From the NCBI GenBank assembly GCA_948567375.1, contig OX419762.1:58075034-58139033 (forward strand): a stretch of DNA of 64,000 nucleotides. The letters are read 5' to 3'. This document shows, piece after piece, positions 11,277-20,639 of the stretch (position 1 is its first letter; each line of letters opens with the position of its first letter). The notes under the pieces were generated by a model. The model made no database searches. It had not been told where the DNA came from and saw only the letters and a program-made list of their open reading frames with translations. The DNA is from Lunularia cruciata. Lineage: Eukaryota; Streptophyta; Marchantiopsida; Lunulariales; Lunulariaceae. The translations under genes and the position numbers were made by a program.

Positions 11277-11410
11277 CGAAAGAAAAAGGACGATCGTGTA
11301 GAAAAAATGAAGGAGAGGAAGACCCCATCAAGGCGAACAAGAGAGAGATGAAAAAGGTAAAATGGGGCTAAGCCCCACTAGAGTCTATATGAGAAATCTG
11401 CCCTACTGCA
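11277..11410 (+). repeat. Dispersed short repeat, reference copy
   Basis: This is the longest clear copy of the family, with the GGAAGACCCCATCAAG core, an AG-rich middle, then AAAATGGGGCTAAGCCCCAC and AGAGTCTATATGAGAAAT. It matches 2,845-2,985 on the opposite strand and, more weakly, 31,895-32,060. It lies immediately next to the 3' end of the R2-like element. Confidence 0.6.
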
Positions 11411-11579
11411 CCTAAGCAGGTCATGTGGTCTACAAACAACTGGGGCATCCGAAGAAGCATCACCTATTGTGATTGCTCTCCTATAGATTGCACCAATCAA
11501 TGCACACTATAAAACAATGGACACACGCGGTCTAAAATATGCTACAAAGTATGAGAATGAGAGTGGTACCCCATGGCGC

Positions 11580-12119
11580 TTAACATGATAAAGCTCTCAT
11601 GCACTCTTGGACAAATGGGTTGAACGTGTACATCGCTCCATATAACTCCAAGGCTAGAGGAACAAAGAGGTGACCTCGCTGTATGCCCCTATACTTGGAG
11701 ACCTTGCGACCTATTGCTGCACTTGCCGCCCATCCAAGGGGATGGGTAATCACTCCTTCCAAAACTGTATCTTCATAGGGTTTGTAACCACGACACCTGC
11801 AACTATCACCTGATCATCTCGGACCAAGTATAAGTCTACCCTGACATGTGTCATCTGCAAAACATATGAACCCTCCCTCCAAGCCAAGTATCCACTCTCT
11901 CGTGCCATAGTAAACGCTATGTTCCTAATAACATCATGGGTAGCTATCCTCTGTCCTCCAAAAGGACACCGTGTCATATGGACCATTGCTGCATCTAGTG
12001 TAGAGCCACACTCACAAGTGAGTAATGAGATGCAGATGGGTGGACCAAACCTAGGCAAAACCTTGTCATTGTACAATAGCTGGTGCAAGTCAAAATGCCC
12101 TAATGCACGGTTGAGCTAG
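11580..12119 (-). pseudogene. C-terminal zinc knuckle and restriction-like endonuclease region
   Basis: The minus frame shows CECGSTLDAAMVHMTRCPFG, a C-x-C...H...C knuckle, followed by GGQRIATHDVIRN and then RVDLYLVRDDQVIVAGVVVT. This is the layout of the CCHC plus PD..D endonuclease region after the RT in RLE-type elements. The second acidic position that would normally follow VA is a glycine here, so the nuclease is probably dead. The tail continues in another segment with FVPLALELYGAM. The frame is broken at about 11,750. Confidence 0.65.
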
Positions 12120-12430
12120 GATCCAAGAGCATGTACCCTTGCTAGAGCAAGAGCAAAGATGTGCTCTAGTAGCTTGGGAAATGGACAAGTCAACTAAGAG
12201 AGATGTAGCTATGCTCACACTATCGCTCCATCAAGGAAGCATATAAACCTCTAGTCCAATATGACGATAGTGAGCAAAAGATGGAAAGTCCTCTCGTGCC
12301 CGTGAGGATAAACTATCTCTTGTCTACCGCAATAACATATGGAAAGAAAAGGATCCCCCTCCACCTCTATCACATAAGTCTCCAAAATTGGCCTATCAAC
12401 CACCACAAAACAAGAGGAAAGTAGGGGTGC

Positions 12431-13670
12431 TTAGAGGGCCCAACTACCCAAAAATGCTATAGGTGTAGTCTCCTCCATAGATAGCAAGCCACACAAGATT
12501 GGTAGAGCTATCTGTCTACGTGCCAAATCCCCTATCACACACTCAAATGTCCTTGGTCCAATAATATCACCAAAGACTCCCATAATCCTCTTATCAAAGG
12601 CTCTTAGACATGATAGGAAGGATGAGGAGGGGGGAACTGTATGGATGAGGTAGGATGGTTGACGAGCAATACTAGAGGAGGATATACCAAATGCTAGATG
12701 CGGATCTCCTAGTAATGGGAAGGCATCCACATGGAGACATCCTTTGCAAAGGCACCGTCTAAGAAGCATGTGACAAAATCCTCAAATCCTACTTGCACTC
12801 CAAGAACATGTAGTCCATCTATAAATGTGATACACCCCTTTAGAAGCTCAAGGTGGGGAGGAATACCTAAAAGGGACCATGCCCTACACTTTGACACCTT
12901 GACTCTCAAGCCTACTAGATGTAGCTCAGTAGTCAAGTGGTCACAGGCCTGCCTAATTTGATCTACATGGCCCATGATGATGTGTGTATCATCTGCCAAG
13001 GAGGGAAATACACAACCTAGAATGGCCAAAGTAGTAAATAGGAGAGCTCTAAAGTGAGCCATAGTAAATAAAGGTCTCCCTAATGGATCTCCCTGACGTG
13101 TACCCATAGTTGACTCCAAGATGGTGACTCCCTCTTGTGAAACACCCTGGTGGTAGTATAGAGAAGCAAAGGGAGTCACAAAAAGAGTGCACAAAAGGAA
13201 TAAGACTAGTCAAGGATCTGCTAGCCTCCCTAAGCTCTCTAAAGATGGATGCACGTGAGACGCTATTAAAAGCATTCTCAACATCCACTTGTAGGATGAC
13301 CCACTCCAAATGGATATCTTGGAGTGCCCTAATGCCTAGATATATAGCCTCACATGTACATGTGCAGGTACTCCAAATTGATGTGGATTGAGGTGTTGTA
13401 GAAAGTGAGAATGATGCTGGAGGACAATGGTGTGACTGACCAAATGCAAAAAAGATCTCTCTAATAGCAATTGGTCTAATGCCCCCCCATGTCCTTCTCC
13501 ATCATGAGAAATAGACTAGCACTTAACACCCAACTAACAAACATAAGAATGTCTCCTCTCGTTATTACTACAGCCCTTTGAAACAACTCGATAAAACCAC
13601 TAGAAGGATTATCTGCTTGAAAACAATCTCTAAGGTGCTCATAAACCATCCCTAACAAGCCTTATGAGGA
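12431..13670 (-). pseudogene. Reverse transcriptase of the R2-like element
   Basis: RT motifs appear in order across two minus frames: QVDVENAFNSVSRASIF (first catalytic Asp region), GTRQGDPLGRPLF, and SLADDTHII (the ADD catalytic box), then LVGLRVKVSKC. A thumb-like segment follows to about 12,431. Upstream, a piece with MEKDMGG lies near 13,490. Stops and at least one frameshift make it non-functional. The ADD box itself is intact. Confidence 0.8.
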
Positions 13671-13771
13671 AAGGCAAGGGGAAATGCACAATGCTTGTGC
13701 AAAAAGTGACCTATCAAGATAGAAAGGCTGCTCAAGTTGATAAACTAAGACCTCTAGTGGTAGTCCCTCTA

Positions 13772-14509
13772 TGTAATACCAAGAGCTAGCCATATGATCT
13801 AGAAGTGAAATTTGGTTGGTAACATCTAGAATGATGTTATATATGATGGTCAAAATAGATCAGATAGAAGTATCACCAAAAGAGTACTTCTACTAATAGG
13901 GCAAAAACCAAAATAGAATTGAGAACCTTAGAACCAATAGCTAGACATATGATTTAAAGGTGAGAATTGGTTTGGCAACATCTGGAAGGATGTTACAGAT
14001 GATGGACTAAACAGATCAGAAAGAGGTATCACCAAAAGGGGACTTCTACTAATAGAGTAGGAACCAAAATATGCCTGAAATCTTTGAAGGCAATTTTGGA
14101 GGCCTAAACGGATGAATTAGGCCTTGAAAATGTGCAAATTCCCCCCCAAATGGAGGAAAGGCTGGCCTTCCCTCCCCCTTGCTTTGTCTCATCAAGAGCT
14201 TTTCAATGGTACCTTACTCACGTGATTATGAGATTCCTACAGGAAGATTCCCTAAAAGATTCCCTTCGGTCAAAGCTTGTTTGACCAACCAGATAGGACC
14301 TAGACCAGACATGTCATCCATCCAAGTAAGTAATCCAACGGTGTATCTTGCTGACATGTCACCTATTTGTGTCCCTAATCCTATGGTAGAGCTTCCTTGG
14401 AGGAGATCCTCTTTGTCTATATAATAAAGAGAAGGTGCTCCCTTGGGGCATCAAATGTTTGAGTGTGCAATCTGTGTTTTCTCTCTTCTCTTGTCCTCGG
14501 AGTATTATA
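13772..14509 (+). mobile_element. Solo LTR, family A
   Basis: The LTR starts TGTAATACCAAGAGC and ends GGAGTATTATA (the expected CA end has mutated to TA). A perfect 5-bp target duplication CTCTA flanks it at 13,767-13,771 and 14,510-14,514. A TATA box (CTATATAATAAAG) lies near 14,418-14,430. Three more family-A LTRs lie at 16,741, 33,791 and 51,771 in the opposite orientation. No internal element sequence is present, so it arose by LTR-LTR recombination. Confidence 0.88.
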
Positions 14510-14644
14510 CTCTATTGGTATAGAATGTAGTGAGCGTAGAGAAGAGATAGTCTCATCAGTAGGACTTACCATAAACAAAGGGTGTAGCGCTCATGCTGCT
14601 CTACTAAACTCTCCCGCTTGACCCAATATCATACATTGTCGTAA

Positions 14645-15361
14645 TCAAGTAGACTCTATGGTATCATGTGTTGAAACCTGTCTCCTAAAACTTGTAGCCC
14701 TAACAAAAGAATTGAAAAAATTGGAATAGACAAAATCTAGCAGCCACCTTTCTATGCTCCACACGTCCTCCTCTAGCATAACAAAGACACCATCAAGAGA
14801 GTAAGAGAATAGGAACCATGCTAACTCATCTAAGGGATCACATGCCAAATGATCAAGTGGTGTGCAAGAAGCCTGTCTAGCTTCATCATGGAGTATGTGG
14901 GGTAACCTATGGAATAGATGTGGATATGGAAAACTAGTCTCAAATAACCTCAAAATGCAACCCGGTTGAGAAGCTAACAACTCCCACAACTCGATTGGTA
15001 TCCTTGGAATGGTCAATGAAGGGATAGAAGAAGTATGCGTAATCCTAAGTGTCATTGCCATCAATGTGGTTGCTTGTCTCACTTGGGCATACCAAGTGGT
15101 CCAATCATAGTCTTTGTGCATCCGTCCCACATGGGTAAAGCGTCGGTGACACATCGGGCATGGTGTATCCTGAGCCACTCTAGGCGGCCCCATATGAGGA
15201 GGTGTAGCCATGGCTAGCACAAGATTAACAAATAGTAACACATGATGCTCCTCTCCATATCTTCCCATACCTACAAAACCACAACCCTCACATCCCAACT
15301 CACATAAGAAAATACAATATCCAAACCCTAAACCCTCAATTTCCATCTCCAAAATTTTCAA
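14645..15361 (-). pseudogene. N-terminal zinc-finger part of the R2-like element
   Basis: An open minus frame of 238 codons contains CPMCHRRFTHVGRMH, a C-x2-C...H...H finger like the N-terminal DNA-binding fingers of R2-type proteins. It is followed by an unrecognised linker ending near RWLLDFVYSNFF. It sits directly upstream of the RT once the solo LTR is ignored. The first 50 or so codons before the finger may be 5' UTR. Confidence 0.6.
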
Positions 15362-15718
15362 AGTAAATTCCCATGGAACTTAATCATGAAAACCAAGGGA
15401 TTAGAAGTGAAAATTCTAATATCTTGGTTTACAAATTCTCAACCCATCACTCTCAATGTGTAATGATCACTCTAGACCCTAAAAAACCTAAAAGTCCTTA
15501 TAACTTTCTACTCAATTCTCCATAGTCTTCAATCTAGGTACCAATGGAACCAATGTCGAAAACAAACAGAATAGACTATTCCTCAAGTGCTATATGCCAG
15601 AGCGCCCTCAAAAAATATAGATCTTACCTCTCACATCTCTCCCTTTCTTCTCTCGTCTCCACACTCTCCCGAACTCCAGTGAACCCATTTCTCACATGAA
15701 TGTTATTGATGGAAGGTG
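15362..15718. other. Short spacer between the R2-like element and Gypsy-1
   Basis: This probably includes the 5' UTR of the R2-like element, whose minus frame starts at about 15,361. I see no gene or structured repeat in it. Confidence 0.4.
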
Positions 15719-15823
15719 TCGTGCGTATATACATCACTACACAACATACATTGCTATCAACATCATACACTATAGAAGTACAACTCACACATAAGTCATA
15801 CATAGACTCTAAAGTGCCACAAT
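15719..15823 (+). repeat. R1, outer copy flanking the Gypsy-1 3' LTR
   Basis: About 105 bp, from TCGTGCGTATATACATCACT to AAAGTGCCACAA, repeats directly at 16,258-16,361 on the other side of the 3' LTR. Gypsy-2 carries R1 at 45,588-45,700 and the tail of an outer copy near 37,270. A repeat this long is not a target duplication. Confidence 0.75.
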
Positions 15824-16252
15824 AATCAGATTGTTTACCACTCTCAACTCAACTCAACTTAGATCAGTTCTTGATTTGTCACTCTATAAACTACCAACAA
15901 GTGGGCACTGATTATAGTCAAGCCACACCCACTCTAGCATAGAGAATCCAGGTGATACTCGCTGGCCTCTGTCCACCATAGCCAAGAACTCGGAGGCTCA
16001 ACATCAGAGAAGTGAGCTCTCTGGAGCTACACTTCAAAAGTATACCCTCTAAACTCAAGCTAGGTCTAAAATCCTAATGGTCCCGCTGACGGCACACTCG
16101 ATGGTGCAAATGATGCAAAGTGACGATGGGCCCCACCGTGAAGTTAGTACCCTCAACACCAAATCTAACCGTCGGAAAGTAGTCTCTAAAAAACTATTGA
16201 AATAACTCTAACTACTATGAGCAACTAGATACGACACTACAAATGGTGTGAA
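15821..16252 (-). repeat. Gypsy-1 3' LTR
   Basis: This matches the 5' LTR at 25,831-26,282 over its length, apart from substitutions and a deletion of about 20 bases near 16,218. The plus-strand left edge AATAATCAG corresponds to TGTAATCAG in the 5' LTR, so the CA end of the element has mutated. Confidence 0.8.
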
Positions 16253-16257
16253 AGCTA

Positions 16258-16361
16258 TCGTGCATATATACATCACTACACAACATACATTGTTGTCAAC
16301 ATCATATACAATAGAAGCACAACTCACACATAAGTCATACATAGACTCTAAAGTGCCACAA
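16258..16361 (+). repeat. R1, inner copy next to the Gypsy-1 3' LTR
   Basis: A direct repeat of 15,719-15,823. In this position it is the last part of the internal 3' untranslated region, between the PHD stop codon and the 3' LTR. Confidence 0.75.
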
Positions 16362-16529
16362 TTGCACCCCTAGCTGGAAGTTAGGTCCCTCTAACTCCAG
16401 ATAGCCATCTACTCTATGTGTATCATATACCCTATGATAGGCAAAGATCAGGAGGCCGGGTGCTATGGAGCCCCATTGTTAGTCGCTTATCTGCAATCTA
16501 CACCATATAAAGCATGAACTAGCTATAGG

Positions 16530-16740
16530 TCAAGTACATCTAGGACATAACCATTGTCCATGAGGAACCACCATGAGGGGAAGAGTCATACATGCCATAT
16601 GCCATCCTCTTGAAAAACTATCACACACTAACATAGTAGCAGCTCCACAAGAAGAGCCACATAACATACACCTCAAGCCTGCACGTACAAGTGCCAAGCT
16701 TGGCTCCATAGTACCATCAATGTTTGGGAGGTGGCATGGC
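16530..16740 (-). pseudogene. PHD finger at the C-terminus of the Gypsy-1 polyprotein
   Basis: The minus frame reads CMLCGSSCGAATMLVCDS, then F where a Cys is expected, then RGWHMACMTLPL and GQWLCPRCT followed by TGA. This is the C4-H-C3 pattern of a PHD zinc finger, including the diagnostic WH and the terminal W.CP.C. PHD fingers usually read the histone H3 tail. The fourth ligand is Phe here; Gypsy-2 has Cys. If the solo LTR and one target duplication are ignored, the frame runs on from the integrase tail (KDHVRNCA). By analogy with chromodomains in chromoviruses it could target integration; that is inference. Confidence 0.85.
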
Positions 16741-17475
16741 TTTAATACTCCAAGGACAAGAGAAGAGAGAGAAACACAAATTACACACTCAACATTCGGT
16801 GCCCCAAAGGAGCACCTTCTCCTTATTATATAGACAAAGAGGATCTCTTCCAAGGAAGCTCTACCATAGGATTAGGCACATAGATAGGTGGCATGTAAGC
16901 AAGCTCCACTCTTGGATTACTTACTTGGTTGGGTGACATGTCGGTCTAGGTCCTATCTGGTTGGTCAAACAAGCTTTGACCAGAGGGAATCTTCTAGGGA
17001 ATCTTCATGTAGGAGTCTCAGAATCACGTAAGGTACCATTGAAAAGCTCTCGACAAGACAAACCAAGGGGAGGGAAGGCCAACCTTTCCTTCAATGGGGG
17101 GGGGACATATGCACATTTTCAAGGCCTAATTCATCTGTTTAGGCTTCCGAAATTGCCTTCAAAGATTTCAAGCATATTTTGGTTCCTACTCTATTAGTAG
17201 AAGTCCCCTTTTGGTGATACCTCTTACTGATCTGTTTAGTCCATCATGTGTAACATCCTTCTAGATGTTACCAAACCAATTCTCACCTTTAAATCATGTG
17301 TTTAGTTATTGGTTCGAAGGTTTTCAAGTCTATTTTGATTTCTACTCTATTAGTAGAAGTACTCTTTTGGTGATATTTCTATCTGATATATTTTGACCAT
17401 CATGTATAACATCATTCTAGATGTTATTAAACCAAATTTCATATCTAGATCATATGGTTAGCTCTTGGTATTACA
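16741..17475 (-). mobile_element. Solo LTR, family A, inside Gypsy-1
   Basis: The LTR starts TTTAATACTCC (TG mutated to TT) and ends CTTGGTATTACA. It is flanked by a perfect 5-bp duplication ATGGC (16,736-16,740 and 17,476-17,480). The matching stretch of Gypsy-2 near 46,070 runs straight across this point with no LTR, giving the empty site. It contains a run of nine G at 17,096. Confidence 0.92.
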
Positions 17476-17480
17476 ATGGC

Positions 17481-18515
17481 GCACAATTGCGCACATGATC
17501 CTTCCAAACAACACCATCACGTCCTTCCAACACAAGGAATCCAGATGGCAAAATCTCATGCACTCTCAAAATAGTGCAGCCTATTGAAACATCAAGTGTC
17601 GTTGGTGCTGTCTGCTATAGATACACATAGTCTCCTGGATGAAATTGATGGATCGAGGGTCTATAACCTCCTCCTTGAATGGTAGCATAGCGTAAAGTAT
17701 CTCTATGTTGAGCAATAGCCAAGTTCTCAAAGGCCATCGATATCACTCTCCAAAAGATATCTGCCCGCTGAGAACATGCACTCATCCATACATCTGGGTC
17801 ATCCAAGTCCAAAACTACAATAGCATCTCAACGAATGGTTGCAAGTAAATCTGGATCTCATCCATAGAGTAGGAAGTAAGGAGAGAAGGATGCTAAGGAG
17901 GCTTGCCGGCTGAACCGATAGCTCATGGCCAACCAAGGTAACAACCAATCTCCCAAGTGGCCTCTCTGCAAACCATACTTTTGCAATTCTCTCTTCATTG
18001 TTTGAACCACTCTCTCTGCTAAGCCATCTGCCTTAGGGTGATCTTGAGAGGTAGTACAATGATCAATCAAAGCCTTGTCACACAAGACCTGAAATTCTCC
18101 CAAGAAATCTGTACCCTGGTCAGTCAAAACCTCAGCTGGTGCACCAAAATGACTAAGAACTTGATCTAGGAACGAGTAAGCTATCCCTTCACTAGACTTG
18201 TCAAGAAGTGCCACCAACTCAATCCACTTGGAGAAGTACTCCACCATCACCAAAACATACCGATGATGTCTCATAGTCAACGATAAAGGTCCAACAAAGT
18301 CCAAACTCCAACGGTAACCCAATCCTATGATAGATAATGGATGTAACTGTAGCGTAGGAGCATTGAATGATGCTCTAACTTGGTCACAAACCACACATCT
18401 GGCAACAAACTATTGTACCTCGGTCTGCATACCGCACCACCAATAATGACTCTGGAGTAAGCTATATGTATGCTTTACTCCAAAATGTCCTAGCTCCTCA
18501 TGAGCATGACGGACC
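17481..18515 (-). pseudogene. Integrase of Gypsy-1
   Basis: The integrase inserts the element cDNA into host DNA. In the minus frame an N-terminal HHCC finger region is visible near 18,380-18,510. The catalytic core follows with the three acidic positions in SLDFVGP, LTDQGTDF and DGLAERVVQ, and then FSRQASLASFSPYFLLYG. The C-terminal part has an SH3-like stretch (HQFHPGDYVYL) and leads into the PHD region. Premature stops occur near 17,826 and 18,410. Core catalytic residues remain. Confidence 0.85.
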
Positions 18516-18849
18516 AACTGTGGTCTTTGTGATGGAAGTGGTATTACTCGCACTCTACCATCCTCCTATACACGCAAAAGGTGTCTGCACTCCAATCTGA
18601 ACCATCGGGCTCGTTGAAGAACACGGTCTCTCTCTTTGGCCCCAACTGTGCCACCCACAACACCAGTGCAAAGATAGTCCATCACTAAGACATCATTATG
18701 AATGTCTCGCTGAATTGTACCAATATCTTCACTCTCTGGATCTGTGACCTCAATAACTCTTCTTGTATATGTTGAGAGAGATACCACCAAAGCCTCAAAA
18801 AATGTACATAGAAAGATAGATGCATGCCAACCTAGCACCATGTCCTCAT

Positions 18850-19280
18850 CTATCTCACCATGCTAACGTGCTCTGGTCTGATCCTGCTGGCTGGGACATG
18901 GGTTTCTACTCAACCCATCTGCATCACGGTTCACCACTCCATGTCTGTAAACAACCATGAAATCATATTCCTATAAAATCAAAGCCCATCATGCAAGCTT
19001 CCCTGAAAGCTTGTCGGACTCCATGAACCACTTCAGCGGCTGATGATCAGTGATGAGAGTGAAGGGGTTAACAAATAGATAACATCGGAGATGTGCTACT
19101 GCCCAAACTGCTACCAAGCACTCTCCCTCATATGAAATATACTTTGCCTCCGCTGAATTATTGGAGCAACTAGCATAGGCCACCAAAAACTCTTTCCCCT
19201 CATCATCATGCTGGGTGAGCACTGCTCCAAGCCCCAACATACTCCAATCAGTATGAATCTGAAATGGTTGTCCTCTGATC
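18850..19280 (-). pseudogene. RNase H of Gypsy-1
   Basis: The frame shows FQIHTDWSMLGLGAVLTQ, then EGECLVAVWAVAHLR and LITDHQPLKWFM, the usual gypsy RNase H pattern with its acidic residues. It ends near RHGVVNRDADGLSR. The equivalent region is deleted in Gypsy-2. Confidence 0.85.
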
Positions 19281-20300
19281 AATCTCCTCAAAATAGGAGC
19301 AAATGTCAGCCTCTCCTTGAGCTCTACAAAAGCTCTCTCCTGCTTATCTCCCCAACACCACTCATGTGTAAGCTTGGTCAACTTCATCAAGGCATTGGCA
19401 ATGGCACTAAATCCTCTAACATAGCGGTGATAGAAGTTAACCAAGCCAAGGAATGCTTGCACTTTGCTCACATCCATAGGCCGAGGAATACGTGCAATAG
19501 CCTCCACCTTGGTCTGCTGAACACCAAGTCCTCCGGGGTAGATAGTGTGACCCAAATACTCAACCTGCTCGTGGAAGAACCTACACTTCCCAGGATGTAA
19601 TTTGAGTCCATGAGATCTCAATCTCTCAAACACCTCCAACAATTGTCTCTCATGCTCCTCCACAGTAGTGTTATTGACCAAATCTCATCAATATAGCACC
19701 GAGCAAAATCCAATCCAGCTAGGATCCTATCCATGACCCTTTGGAACTTAGCAAGAGCATTCTTCAACCCAAATGGTAAGAACGTCCACTGATATAACAC
19801 ATCCTTGCTGTGAGGATCAATAGCCCAGAACGCTATCTTGGACTTATCTTCCTCCCTGATCGGCAACTGATGATATCCCACTCAAAGATCCAAAGTACTG
19901 AAGATCTTTGCATGCCAAATTGCATCAAAAATCTCCTCCGGTGTAGGCATGGCATACCAATCAGCCCTGGTCTATCGGTTGATAGGACGGTAATCTCTAC
20001 ACATCCGCCTATCTGTGTAGATGCCATGCATATCCTTCTTGGCTAGCATCACTATTGCTGATGCATACTCTCTATGTGAAATCTCTACCAAACTAGCCTC
20101 AAAAAGGTCACTACTTTGGCTCTGAATCAATGTCTTCTCCATCTCACTATATCGATAAGGATGTCAAAAAACTGGTGTATCGCTAGTCAACTCAATCCGT
20201 ATACCAAGTCCCTTCAGAGCATCCAAATCCTTCATACTAAAGGCAAAACAACTCGTGTGACTCCTCAAGAATCTCCAAACCCTCCGTCTTTCCTCTCTAG
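19281..20300 (-). pseudogene. Reverse transcriptase of Gypsy-1
   Basis: RT landmarks are RRMCRDYRPINR, IFSTLDL followed by VGYHQLPI, QWTFLPFGLKNA, and then the catalytic box RCYIDEI. The box is YIDE where gypsy elements have YIDD; Gypsy-2 also reads YIDE. Downstream are LKLHPGKCRFF and VQAFLGLVNFYHRYV. Stops fall near 20,165, 19,975 and 19,880, and one base is missing just after the catalytic box. The upstream frame is continuous with the DNMT. Confidence 0.85.
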
Positions 20301-20639
20301 TAAGCTTGGGTCGAAGATCTGGCTCCCAAGTATCCTTTGTAACTATTGTAGGAGTGGAAAACGTATTGATTGGCTGCTACATAGGGCACTTGGGAGCAAT
20401 ATTGTCATGCTCCTAACCACTAGAGGTCCCAACCTTTGTGTGAAAAACTCCCTCCACTCTGGCTGCAAGCTCCATATGTCCTCTAGGTGCATCCCAAATG
20501 GACCAAGGGTGTAATCTAAGCAGCCCATGCTCACCTGGATGGACTCCAAGTAGACCACTCTCCCTAGTAGCTACTGGCTTTCTCCCAAGAATACCATGTC
20601 CCCTTGGTCCATCGCCCCCAACATGTGCTTGAATTGTCT

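Larger units (their letters stand above)
11560..15400 (-). mobile_element. Decayed R2-like non-LTR retrotransposon, split by a solo LTR
   Basis: Reading the minus strand, the parts are an N-terminal zinc finger (about 15,200), a linker, a reverse transcriptase (about 13,660-12,430), and a C-terminal zinc-knuckle plus restriction-like endonuclease region (about 12,120-11,580). That order, with the nuclease after the RT, is that of RLE-type elements of the R2/NeSL kind rather than of plant L1-type LINEs. A 738-bp solo LTR at 13,772-14,509 interrupts it. Frames are broken by many stops and shifts. I cannot fix the exact ends and see no clear poly-A tail. Confidence 0.75.
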
